DNA from: Pseudomonas sp. SID14000
Lineage (GTDB): Bacteria; Pseudomonadota; Gammaproteobacteria; Pseudomonadales; Pseudomonadaceae
DNA: 64,000 nucleotides
Direction: 5' to 3'
Assembly: GCF_002165135.1 (NCBI RefSeq)
Contig: NZ_NFZQ01000012.1
Location: 124,001 to 188,000, forward strand
Each line of letters starts with the position of its first letter. Position 1 is the first letter of the stretch. The notes beneath the pieces are model-generated. The model did not search any database. It was not told where the DNA came from and saw only the letters and a program-made list of their open reading frames with translations. Of this stretch, positions 34,902 through 42,796 are shown piece after piece. Position numbers and translations under genes: made by a program.

Positions 34902-35203
34902 GAAGCGTTTTCCTTAGGGGAAGCGACCGTGGCCGCATCATTGGCCGGCTCCGCGTTCAGGGTGATGCCCTGGCGGATCTCCTGCTCCAGGCGCTGCAAA
35001 GGCGCACTGTCGAGATTGGGGAGCTCGACAGCGCGCAGTTCGATCTCCCGCTCCACCTGGGTGCGCAGGGCGTGCATGGCCCTGCGCGCCTGGCCCAGGC
35101 CGCGCCCGAGGGTGCGTGCCGCCACCGGCAAGCGCTCCGGGCCCAGCACCAACAGCGCGACGATGCCGACCAGCAGCAACTCGCTGAAGCCTACCTCGAA
35201 CAT
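34898..35203 (-). CDS. tatB: Tat protein translocase subunit TatB
   Basis: A 101-residue protein with one N-terminal helix (MFEVGFSELLLVGIVALLVLGPERLP, with the Glu at position 8 typical of TatB), an amphipathic helix and a charged tail. It bridges TatC and TatA in the receptor complex. It shares one base with the tatA stop and four with the tatC start. It is shorter than E. coli TatB (171 residues). Confidence 0.92.
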   Translation of the reverse strand: MFEVGFSELLLVGIVALLVLGPERLPVAARTLGRGLGQARRAMHALRTQVEREIELRAVELPNLDSAPLQRLEQEIRQGITLNAEPANDAATVASPKENAS

Positions 35204-35436
35204 CAGGCCTGACGGTCCGCTTGAGGCTGTTGCGTGGCCTGGCCAGCCAGCGGGGCCTGCTGCTGTACGTGCGCCTGGCCAGGGGCGTTGGCGTCATTGT
35301 CGCCGCCCATGGACTTGCGAAAGCCCTGGATCGCCTCGCCCACATCGCTGCCCAGGCCCTTGAGGCGCTTGGTACCAAACAGCAGGAATACGATCAGCAG
35401 TACGATCACCAGTTGCCAGATTCCAATGCCACCCAT
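35203..35436 (-). CDS. tatA: Tat protein translocase subunit TatA
   Basis: A 77-residue pore subunit: short N-terminus, one helix (IWQLVIVLLIVFLLFG), hinge FGTKRLKGLG, amphipathic helix and a polar Gln-rich tail. ATG 35436 has CAGGAGT upstream; the frame continues further upstream without a ribosome site. It is first in tatABC, divergent from gspK. Confidence 0.93.
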   Translation of the reverse strand: MGGIGIWQLVIVLLIVFLLFGTKRLKGLGSDVGEAIQGFRKSMGGDNDANAPGQAHVQQQAPLAGQATQQPQADRQA

Positions 35437-35489
35437 TGCGACCACTCCTGTAAGGTCATGAAAAGGAAGGGCAATCCTGCCTCGCGTAG

Positions 35490-35507
35490 ATGACGTGCAC
35501 ATGACGA
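35490..35507 (-). promoter_or_regulatory. Candidate Pho box for tatABC
   Basis: Read on the minus strand: TCGTCAT-GTGC-ACGTCAT, two 7-base repeats 11 bases apart, each five of seven to CTGTCAT. It lies 54 bases before the tatA start. PhoB consensus is CTGTCAT-N4-CTGTCAT, so this is plausible but unproven. Confidence 0.42.
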
Positions 35508-35514
35508 ACGGTCA

Positions 35515-35532
35515 CTGCCATCTACCTGCAAC
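35515..35532 (+). promoter_or_regulatory. Candidate Pho box for gspK
   Basis: CTGCCAT-CTAC-CTGCAAC: the first repeat is six of seven and the second four of seven to the PhoB consensus, with an 11-base period. A weak -10 (TTGACT, 35543) sits 10 bases after it, the usual Pho promoter spacing. Confidence 0.42.
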
Positions 35533-35581
35533 ACCTGGCGTGTTGACTGGCGTCTTTATTCGGCGATAGAGGCAGGCAAGG

Positions 35582-36547
35582 ATGGGTGGCAGGCAACAGC
35601 GGGGCGTGGCCCTGCTGATGGTGATGGTGGTGCTGGCGATGCTGGCGGCGGGCATGGCCTGGCTGGTGGAAGATGGCCGGCGCCAGGTCGAAGACGTGCG
35701 CCTGTTGCACCAGCGGGTGCAAGCGCGGGCGATGGAACAGGCCGGCCTGGCCTATGCCGAGCAGGCCCTGCGTGACCCCAGCTGGCGGCTTAGCCCGCTG
35801 TTCTGGCAGGCCTTGCGCGGGCAGCCGCTGAACTATGATTTTGGCGCTGGCCAGGCGCAGTTGCGGGTGCGCGACCTGCACACCTGTTTCAACGTCAACG
35901 CGTTGCTCGGCGCTGATGGCGAGCGCGCTGCGCGCCAGTTGCGTTACCTGCTGGGCGACGACATGGCTGCCGAGCGCCTGGTCGATGCGCTGGCTGACTG
36001 GCTTGATGCCGACAGTGATGCCCGCCTGCAGGGCGCCGAGAGCGCCCAGTACCTACGCCAGCGACCACCGCGCCTGGCTGCCAACCAGCCGATGCTCGAT
36101 ACCAGCGAGCTGAACCTGTTGCTGGAGCCGGATGCCGACCGGCAGGGTCGTTACCCGATGCTGTGCGCCTTGCCGCAGACCACCGGCTGGCGGCTGAATG
36201 CCAATGCCCTGGGGCTGGAGCATTTGCCATTGCTGGAGGCGCTTTATGAAGGGCGTTATTCGCGCTCGTTACTCAGCCGCATTATCAGCGGCCGGCCGGC
36301 GTCGGGGTATGTGGATGCAACTGCATTGCGCCAGGCGTTGGGGGCTGTGGACGATGAAAACTTCGAGCGGTTGAGCGAAGGGCTGCTGCTGAACAGTGGG
36401 GATTTCCTGTTGCAGCTGTCGTTCGCGGAGGAGGGGCGGGTGATACGCAGCGAGTTCCAGGTGGAGGCGCTGGGGGTGGTGCAATGGCATGCCCGGGTGC
36501 CGGCGCAGCAGGTGCGGATCAGGAGCCGGGAGCCGATAGTTCAGTAA
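35582..36547 (+). CDS. gspK: Type II secretion minor pseudopilin GspK
   Basis: A 321-residue pseudopilin of the large GspK type. The leader is MGGRQQRG, then VALLMVMVVLAMLAAGMAWL; +1 is Val and +5 is not Glu, as is usual for GspK. A large globular domain follows, with ADWLDADSDARLQGAE and NVNALLGADG segments. It caps the pseudopilus with GspI and GspJ. ATG 35582 has GAGG about 10 bases before. Unusually, it is separated from the other gsp genes by phoX and lies 10 kb from gspJ and gspL. Confidence 0.9.
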   Translation: MGGRQQRGVALLMVMVVLAMLAAGMAWLVEDGRRQVEDVRLLHQRVQARAMEQAGLAYAEQALRDPSWRLSPLFWQALRGQPLNYDFGAGQAQLRVRDLHTCFNVNALLGADGERAARQLRYLLGDDMAAERLVDALADWLDADSDARLQGAESAQYLRQRPPRLAANQPMLDTSELNLLLEPDADRQGRYPMLCALPQTTGWRLNANALGLEHLPLLEALYEGRYSRSLLSRIISGRPASGYVDATALRQALGAVDDENFERLSEGLLLNSGDFLLQLSFAEEGRVIRSEFQVEALGVVQWHARVPAQQVRIRSREPIVQ

Positions 36548-36555
36548 TATTCACC

Positions 36556-36644
36556 GGCCCATTCGCGGGTAAACCCCACAGGTACTGCACAGGGTTCAAA
36601 AACTGTGCGCTACCTGTGGGAGCAGGTTTACCTGCGAAGAGGCC
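36556..36644. repeat. REP pair, left unit shortened
   Basis: The left unit 36556-36582 lacks the CGCT before CCACA; the right unit is 36615-36644 (TGTGGGAGCAGGTTTACCTG through GGCC). It lies between gspK and the phoX 3' end. Confidence 0.87.
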
Positions 36645-36681
36645 GGTACAGCCAGCACAAGGCTGACTGACCGGCGCCATG

Positions 36682-38742
36682 TCAGATAGTCCCGATTTCC
36701 CCGCCATCGATACGCTGAATCACCACCGTCGCAGCCCGCGGCCTTACCGTGGTACCTGCCGGGGTGGCATCGGTGGCCTTGTCGGTATACGGCCAATTGT
36801 CCGGGTGCTGGATGTTGACGAACAGCGTCTTGTTGTCCGGGGTAAAGGTAATGCCGGTCACCTCGCAGCCATTCGGCCCGACGAAGAAGCGGCGCAGGTC
36901 TACCTGGTTCTGCGCGTTCACCGGCACCTGCTTGCCGCTGGCATCCACCAGGTTGGTGGGGATCACCGCCAGCAGCTGGTCGTTGGTGTAGTCGGTCACG
37001 GTACTCTCGCCGTTGTCTGTCTCGAACCACAGCACGCCACGGCTATCGAAACTCATGCCGTCCGGGCTGGCGAACTGGTTCAGTTCGGTCAGGCCGGAGC
37101 GGTTGATATCGGCGGTGCCGGCAGCGTTGGCGCCGAACACGAAAATGTCCCATGTGAAGCTCAGCTGGTCGTCGCTGTCGTGCCAGCGGATGATGTGGCC
37201 GTGACGGTTCGGGCCGCGCGGGTTGGCTGCATCGACCTTTTCTGGCGTGCGCGCGCTGTTGTTGGTCAGGGTCAGGTACACGTCGCCGTTGAGCGGGTTG
37301 ACCGTGGTCCATTCCGGGCGGTCCATCGGCGTTGCGCCCACGGCATCGCCAGCACCACGGGTGTTGAGGATGATGCCTGGCAGGTCGCCATACAGTGCGC
37401 CCAGGGTGCTGCCGCCAGTGGTGGCGGTGGCCACGTCCAGCAGCAGCCATACGCCAGTGCCGTCGGCATTGAAGCGGGCCACGTACAGCTTGCCCTGGTC
37501 GAGGTACTTGGCGCCGGTGGCCAGGCGGTCGGCGGGGTTGGCATCGGCGGCGTCCCACACGGCGGTGGACACCCACTTGTACAGGTACTCGTTGTTCGAG
37601 TCGTCACCCATGTACCACACCAGCGGCTTGCCGACGACGGGCAGGCCCGGGCAGCAGCCTTCGTGGCGGAAGCGGCCCAGCGCGGTGCGCTTGGTGGCCA
37701 GGGTGCTGCTGTTGTATGGGTCGATTTCGACGATGTAGCCGTAGGTGCTGGCTTCGTTGCGATAGTCGTCGGTGGCGCTGGCGCCTTTGACAGTGACATC
37801 GAAACGGGCGAATTCGTCGGCCACTTCGCTGCTGTCGCCGGCTGCGGTTTCCCACTTGTACTGGCCGCTGGAGGTACCTACGCCAATGCGGCGCTGGTCT
37901 TCAGGGCGGGTGCCTTTGTTGACGAAGATGCCTGGCCAGTTCTCCTCACAGGTCAGGTAGGTGCCCCATGGGGTATAGCCGTTGCCGCAGTTGTTGTTGG
38001 TGCCGCGGCAGTGGGTGCCGGCGGTGGAGTACTTGGTCTTGACGTGGTCGGTACCCCGCAGCGGGCCGGTGATTTCCATGCGCGAGGCGGTAGTGAAGCG
38101 GCGGTTGAGCGGGTCGTTGTCGACCACCTGCCAGCGACCGTTGAGTTTCTGCAGGCGCACCACACCGGCGCCGTGGGCGTTGATTTCCTTGCGCACTTCC
38201 TCGGCCGGGCGCTTGCCGTTGACATCGGTGGTCGGGCCGGCCGGGTGCAGGGCGGCGGTGTCGATGTACTCGAAGTTGATCGCCAGCAGGCCGTCTTCGG
38301 AGCTGCCGTTGATGGGGAAGAAGTGCATGCCGTCATGGTGCATGCCCATGGCGTTGGCCTGGTCGGTCGAGGTGTTGCTGCCGTCGGACTTCCACGGGTT
38401 GCCGTTGCTGTTGATCGGCGTACCCCAGGGCGCCAGCACGTAGGCGCTGTAGCCGGTGGCAACCACGCAGGCGTCGGTGCGCGAGCCCGGGATGGATTGG
38501 AAGCCTAGTGCCAGTTTCGGCACTTCGGGCTCAGTCACGGGTGGCTCGGTCACTGGATCATCGTGATCGGAGCCACCACCGTCGAAGCAGCCTGTCAGGC
38601 CGGTACCGGCAATCATGGCGATGGCGGCGCCCAGGCTGCCGCGTATCACACTGCGGCGGCTCAGATAGGCATCCATGACGTTGGCCATCGGCAGGTTGCC
38701 GCTTTGGTTCCGGTCCAGGTTGTCGCCGGTATCTCGACTCAT
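36682..38742 (-). CDS. phoX: PhoX-type alkaline phosphatase (DUF839), Tat-exported
   Basis: A 686-residue protein of the PhoX family, which uses Ca and Fe and acts on many phosphate esters. The Tat signal has LSRRSVIRG (residues 27-35); GLTGC just after the hydrophobic run is a good lipobox, so the enzyme may be lipid-anchored. PhoX features are visible: YVLAPWGTPIN, TCEENWPGIFVNKG, ARFNADGTG, FVNIQHPDNWPYTDKATDA. AAGGA lies 7 bases before the ATG. It is opposite in direction to gspK and the gsp operon but inside the same locus. A weak Pho-like repeat lies upstream. Confidence 0.9.
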   Translation of the reverse strand: MSRDTGDNLDRNQSGNLPMANVMDAYLSRRSVIRGSLGAAIAMIAGTGLTGCFDGGGSDHDDPVTEPPVTEPEVPKLALGFQSIPGSRTDACVVATGYSAYVLAPWGTPINSNGNPWKSDGSNTSTDQANAMGMHHDGMHFFPINGSSEDGLLAINFEYIDTAALHPAGPTTDVNGKRPAEEVRKEINAHGAGVVRLQKLNGRWQVVDNDPLNRRFTTASRMEITGPLRGTDHVKTKYSTAGTHCRGTNNNCGNGYTPWGTYLTCEENWPGIFVNKGTRPEDQRRIGVGTSSGQYKWETAAGDSSEVADEFARFDVTVKGASATDDYRNEASTYGYIVEIDPYNSSTLATKRTALGRFRHEGCCPGLPVVGKPLVWYMGDDSNNEYLYKWVSTAVWDAADANPADRLATGAKYLDQGKLYVARFNADGTGVWLLLDVATATTGGSTLGALYGDLPGIILNTRGAGDAVGATPMDRPEWTTVNPLNGDVYLTLTNNSARTPEKVDAANPRGPNRHGHIIRWHDSDDQLSFTWDIFVFGANAAGTADINRSGLTELNQFASPDGMSFDSRGVLWFETDNGESTVTDYTNDQLLAVIPTNLVDASGKQVPVNAQNQVDLRRFFVGPNGCEVTGITFTPDNKTLFVNIQHPDNWPYTDKATDATPAGTTVRPRAATVVIQRIDGGEIGTI

Positions 38743-38797
38743 CAGGGTGTCCTTATGTTGGCTGAGTTAGAGGAAACCGCGACTTTAGTGCGCAAAT

Positions 38798-38815
38798 ATG
38801 ATGATTCATTGGCAG
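38798..38815 (-). promoter_or_regulatory. Weak Pho-like repeat before phoX
   Basis: On the minus strand CTGCCAA-TGAA-TCATCAT, nine of 14 to the PhoB consensus, 56 bases before the phoX start. It is reported because of its context; on its own it would not stand. Confidence 0.25.
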
Positions 38816-38892
38816 AAATGTTAAGGGGGTTTTAAAACAACCCGCTCTTAGAAGCATGCTGTACAGATCAATTTGGAATGATTGTCGGATTT

Positions 38893-38910
38893 CTGCCATC
38901 AAACTGTAAT
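38893..38910 (+). promoter_or_regulatory. Probable Pho box of the gsp operon
   Basis: CTGCCAT-CAAA-CTGTAAT: both repeats are six of seven to the PhoB consensus, with the correct 11-base period. A weaker third repeat (TTGTCGG) lies exactly 11 bases upstream. CAACAT (38921-38926), 10 bases downstream, can serve as -10, and the first gene starts 44 bases after the box. Confidence 0.65.
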
Positions 38911-38954
38911 GCCAACGCCGCAACATCCGGGGCCCTGAATGAACACGGAAAAGG

Positions 38955-40607
38955 ATGGCAGGTTCGATGGCAAGCAGTGTGCACAGGCGCGAAGTGATTG
39001 GCTGGATGGGTGTCGGTGCCTTGGCACCGTTACTCGGCGCCTGCTCCGCCTTCCCTGGGCAGCAAGGCGGTAACGCGCGCCTCGACCTGCTGTACGTGGC
39101 CGACACCCTCGATGCTCGCCAGCCTGGACAGGCCGTTGTGCCGGCCACCCGTCTGGGGCCGGTCAGCCACCTGGGCCGCGCTCCATGGATGACCGGCAGC
39201 AGCGCCAGTATCGCCTACCCGCAACTGGCGCCACTGCTCGATGCCAGTCAGGCTGCATCTGCGCAGCTGGGCGGCTATGCGGTGCTGGCGGCGTTGCTGG
39301 AGCAATTGCGTGGCGAGGCTGGGGCGGGCAACAGCCTGACCCTGGAAAACGGTCAGGGCTGGAATGGCAGCGGCCTGGCCTACCTGACCCAGGGCGAAAG
39401 CGGCCTGCAGGGCAGTCAGCTGCTGGGCATCGAAGCACGGGTCAGCAGCGACGAGCGCGTGCTGTGGCCACAGCGCAGCCCGGCGCTGTATCGCCAGGCA
39501 GGTGCCGTCACCCTGGGCGCCGGGCTGGCGGACACGCAACGCCAGGCTTTGGGCCTGGAGGCCTTGCACATCTTCGAACGCGGCGGCGCACGTATTGCCG
39601 TGGTCGGCGTGACCGACCCCTACGCCCAGGACCAGAAAGCCTCTCTCAAACAGTGGTACCAGTCATTGCAGCCGGTGTTCGAACAGGCCCGACGCGAGGC
39701 CGACCTGGTGGTGGCCATGGCCGATGTCGGTACCGGGCCGGGCCTGTGGCTGGCCGAGCGGATGCCGCAGATCGACGTGTTGCTGTGCGCCCGCGGCCAG
39801 GACCTGTGGCCGGCGCCGGTCGAGGTGAGCCAGGCCAGCGGCCGCCGTGTACCGGTGCTGTTCGCCGGTTGCCGGGGCTGCGGCGCCTTCCGCCTGCGCT
39901 GCCAGCGCGTGGCGGGGCTGTGGCAGTTCGCCGGGCGTTTCTTCCCGGCCTTCGAACAACAGCTGGCACCCGCCGCGCAGCAGCGTGTCGGGGCATTGCA
40001 GGCAGAACTGCGCCAGCAGCGCGCCGGCCACGCGGCCTGGCTCGATCAACCGCTGGCCCGCGCGCCCCAGGCGCTGTGGCGCCGCGACACCCGAGGCGGC
40101 AGTTGGGACCGTCTGCTGCATCAGGCCCTGGCCGACGACAGCCGCATGCCGGTGTTGCTGCCGGGCCTGCGTTATGACTACCCGCTGCCCGCCGGGGCGG
40201 CCATTACCCGCGAACACCTGATCAGCCTCACCGGTGGCTACCCGGCACCGGTGGTCGAAGCACCGGCCCGACAGGTCGAGCAAGTGCTGGAAAACGCTGC
40301 GGAGCAATTGTTTGGCGACCCGCTGCTGCTGGACAACAGCCAGGACCTGCCGCGCTGGCAGGGCCAGGCCTGGCGTGTCAGCTACAGCCCGCAAGGCAAG
40401 CGCATCAGTGGCCTCGAGCCAGCGCAGGGGCTTTGCCGCACGTTTGGCCTGCAATTCGAAACCCAGACCGGAGAGCCGCTGTGGCAACGGGTCGAAGCCT
40501 GGCTCGCCCGCCAGGCGACCGACTGGCAACTGGCGCCGCTGCAACTGCCTGAAGTGCACTACGTGCAGGGGCACCCGGGCTGGCACCCAAGGCAGTTGGC
40601 CTCGTGA
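38955..40607 (+). CDS. SoxB/5'-nucleotidase-like Tat protein, metal ligands apparently lost
   Basis: A 550-residue protein with a Tat-like signal (VHRREVIGWMGVGALAPLLG, residues 9-28) and a possible lipobox Cys (LLGAC). The architecture matches SoxB and 5'-nucleotidases: N-terminal metallophosphatase, C-terminal nucleotidase domain. Expected metal motifs look changed: DTLD where D-x-H is expected, CARGQDLWPAPV where SoxB-type proteins have AHTHDxxPxPV, and DNSQDLPR in place of a GGDM(V)R loop. It is first in the operon with gspC-N, whose GTG overlaps its stop. ATG 38955 has GGA upstream; ATG 38967 is an alternative. It may be a pseudoenzyme or a diverged phosphatase. Confidence 0.7.
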   Translation: MAGSMASSVHRREVIGWMGVGALAPLLGACSAFPGQQGGNARLDLLYVADTLDARQPGQAVVPATRLGPVSHLGRAPWMTGSSASIAYPQLAPLLDASQAASAQLGGYAVLAALLEQLRGEAGAGNSLTLENGQGWNGSGLAYLTQGESGLQGSQLLGIEARVSSDERVLWPQRSPALYRQAGAVTLGAGLADTQRQALGLEALHIFERGGARIAVVGVTDPYAQDQKASLKQWYQSLQPVFEQARREADLVVAMADVGTGPGLWLAERMPQIDVLLCARGQDLWPAPVEVSQASGRRVPVLFAGCRGCGAFRLRCQRVAGLWQFAGRFFPAFEQQLAPAAQQRVGALQAELRQQRAGHAAWLDQPLARAPQALWRRDTRGGSWDRLLHQALADDSRMPVLLPGLRYDYPLPAGAAITREHLISLTGGYPAPVVEAPARQVEQVLENAAEQLFGDPLLLDNSQDLPRWQGQAWRVSYSPQGKRISGLEPAQGLCRTFGLQFETQTGEPLWQRVEAWLARQATDWQLAPLQLPEVHYVQGHPGWHPRQLAS

Positions 40608-41029
40608 CGCTCGCCTCGCGCCTGCTGACTGGCGCTGGCCTGACCCTGGCCGGCTGGCTGGCGGCCCAGTGCGTGCTGCAACTGAGCCGCCAGCCGCAAC
40701 CGGCCACTGCGCCCGTAGCGGCCAACAAGCCGCTGCCTGGCTTGATGGTCGGCCATTGGCTGGTACCCGTCGACGACGATGCCATCGCCATCACCCGCCT
40801 GCCGCTGCAATACCTCGGCGGCCTCAAGGCCCGGCCGCTGGCCTCCAGCGTGGTAGTGCTGCGCTATGGCGAGCAGGTGCGCACTTTGGCCCGCGGTCAG
40901 CACCTGGCGCCAGGGATCGTGCTGCAGGACATCGATAGCGATGGCCTGATTTTCAACAACCAGGGGCGGCGTGAGCGCCTGCCCTGGCCGCCACGCCCCG
41001 CCGTGACCGGCCTCAAGCGGCAAGGATGA
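40604..41029 (+). CDS. gspC: Type II secretion protein GspC, short form
   Basis: A 141-residue inner-membrane protein: one N-terminal helix (about residues 8-26) and a periplasmic HR-type domain (LMVGHWLVPVDDDAIAI ... VVVLRYGEQVRTLARGQHL). The PDZ or coiled-coil end of classical GspC (about 270-300 residues) is absent. It links the inner-membrane platform to the secretin. GTG 40604 overlaps the previous stop. Assignment rests on position before gspD and the HR-like region. Confidence 0.78.
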   Translation: MTLASRLLTGAGLTLAGWLAAQCVLQLSRQPQPATAPVAANKPLPGLMVGHWLVPVDDDAIAITRLPLQYLGGLKARPLASSVVVLRYGEQVRTLARGQHLAPGIVLQDIDSDGLIFNNQGRRERLPWPPRPAVTGLKRQG

Positions 41030-41032
41030 ACG

Positions 41033-42796
41033 ATGCTTGTTAGATATTGCGTGGCGGCCGTACTGAGCCTGGCCCTGTCCGTGGCCTGTGCTGAAGAGCC
41101 GGTGTTCGATGACAACGGCACGCCAATGTACGAGGTGAACTTCGTCGACACCGAACTGGGCGAGTTCATCGACAGCGTGTCGCGCATCACTGGCACCACC
41201 TTCATCGTCGACCCCCGGGTCAAGGGCAAGGTCACCGTGCGCACCGTTGACCTGCATGACGCCGATGCCATCTACGACATTTTTCTGGCCCAGTTGCGCG
41301 CCCAGGGCTATGCCACTGTCGACCTGCCTAACGGCAGCGTGAAGATCGTTCCCGACCAGGCCGCTCGCCTGGAGCCTGTGCCGGTGGAGGCAGGAGGGCA
41401 GCAGGGGGAGGGCAGCGACAGCGTGGCTACTCGGGTATTCAATGTGCGCAACGCCGCCAGCGAGCAGGTACTGGGCATTCTCAAGCCCCTGATCGACCAA
41501 CGGGTCGGTGTGATCACACCTTACCCGGCGGCGCACCAGTTGGTCGTTACCGACTGGCGCAGCAACCTGGAACGCATCGCCAGCTTGCTGCGCCAGCTCG
41601 ACCGCCCCCAGGACGCACCCGGCAGCGGCAGTACCCAGGTCATCTACCTGCGCCATGCCAATGCGGGCGAAGTGGTCAAGGTGTTGCGCGGGCTCAGCCA
41701 GGAGGGGATGGTGCCCTCGGAAGGTGCGGGCGAAGGAGAGGGCAAGGACAGGCCCGTAGTACCTGCCGGCGGAGGTTCGGGCATCCGCCTGGAATACGAA
41801 GAAGGCACCAACGCCGTGGTCATGGTCGGCCCCGACAGCGAGCTGGCCGCCTACCGTGCCATCGTCGAGCAGTTGGACATCCGCCGTGCTCAGGTAGTGG
41901 TGGAAGCGATCATCGCCGAGGTGTCCGACAGCAGCGCCCAGGAACTGGGCGTGCAGTGGCTGTTCGCTGACGAGAAGTTCGGTGCCGGCATCGTCAATTT
42001 CGGCAGCAACGGGGTGAACATCGCCAACATCGCCGGGGCCGCCGCCAGTGGTGACAACGAGGCCCTCAGCGACCTGTTGTCCAGTACCACTGGCGCCATG
42101 GCGGGTATCGGCCATTTCGGCGGTGGTTTCAACTTCGCCATGCTGGTCAACGCGCTGAAAGGCAAGAGCGGCTTCAACCTGCTGTCCACGCCCACCCTGC
42201 TGACTCTGGACAACGCCGAGGCGTCGATCCTGGTCGGCCAGGAAGTGCCCTTCGTCACCGGTTCGGTGACGCAGAACAACGCCAACCCGTACCAGACCAT
42301 CGAGCGCAAGGAGGTCGGGGTGAAGCTGCGCATCAAGCCGCAGATCAACATCGACAACAGCGTGCGCCTGGACATCGTCCAGGAGGTGTCGTCGATTGCC
42401 GAGTCTACGGCTGCCAGCGACGTGATCACCAACAAGCGCGAGATCAAGACCAAGGTTATGGTCGAGGACAACGGCCTGGTGATTCTCGGCGGCCTGATCA
42501 GTGACGAACTGAGCACCAGCGACCAGCGCGTGCCGCTGCTTGGCGATATCCCTTATCTGGGCCGGCTGTTCCGCTCCGACGCCACCAAGAACACCAAGCA
42601 GAACCTGATGGTGTTCATCCGCCCGCGCATCCTGCGTGACGGACCGAGCCTGGCCGGGCTCAGTGAAGGCAAGTACCGCACCTTGCAGCAGACCACGCCG
42701 CTGCAATTGCCTGACCTGGCTGATGCGCAAAGCGCTACGCCGCTGCTGCAAGTATTCCCCTCCAGCCGCGCACGGCTGGAAGGCGGTAACTGGTGA
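41033..42796 (+). CDS. gspD: Type II secretion secretin GspD
   Basis: A 587-residue outer-membrane channel protein with a Sec signal (cleavage near residue 20, ACA/EE). Domains: N0 (YEVNFVDTELGEFIDSVSRI, about 33-110), one N1/N2-type domain (about 130-200), an N3-like domain (TQVIYLRHANAGEVVKVLRG to VEQLDIRRAQ), then the secretin beta-domain (VVVEAIIAEVSD, ILVGQEVPFVTGS, VPLLGDIPYLGRLF). Classical GspD (about 650 residues) has N0-N1-N2-N3, so one ring domain seems to be missing. There is no obvious S-domain for a pilotin. Confidence 0.93.
   Translation: MLVRYCVAAVLSLALSVACAEEPVFDDNGTPMYEVNFVDTELGEFIDSVSRITGTTFIVDPRVKGKVTVRTVDLHDADAIYDIFLAQLRAQGYATVDLPNGSVKIVPDQAARLEPVPVEAGGQQGEGSDSVATRVFNVRNAASEQVLGILKPLIDQRVGVITPYPAAHQLVVTDWRSNLERIASLLRQLDRPQDAPGSGSTQVIYLRHANAGEVVKVLRGLSQEGMVPSEGAGEGEGKDRPVVPAGGGSGIRLEYEEGTNAVVMVGPDSELAAYRAIVEQLDIRRAQVVVEAIIAEVSDSSAQELGVQWLFADEKFGAGIVNFGSNGVNIANIAGAAASGDNEALSDLLSSTTGAMAGIGHFGGGFNFAMLVNALKGKSGFNLLSTPTLLTLDNAEASILVGQEVPFVTGSVTQNNANPYQTIERKEVGVKLRIKPQINIDNSVRLDIVQEVSSIAESTAASDVITNKREIKTKVMVEDNGLVILGGLISDELSTSDQRVPLLGDIPYLGRLFRSDATKNTKQNLMVFIRPRILRDGPSLAGLSEGKYRTLQQTTPLQLPDLADAQSATPLLQVFPSSRARLEGGNW

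Noticed and set aside
36679..38508. 609-codon plus-strand frame opposite phoX
   Set aside because: Antisense shadow of phoX; Val/Gly/Ala-rich with no domain.
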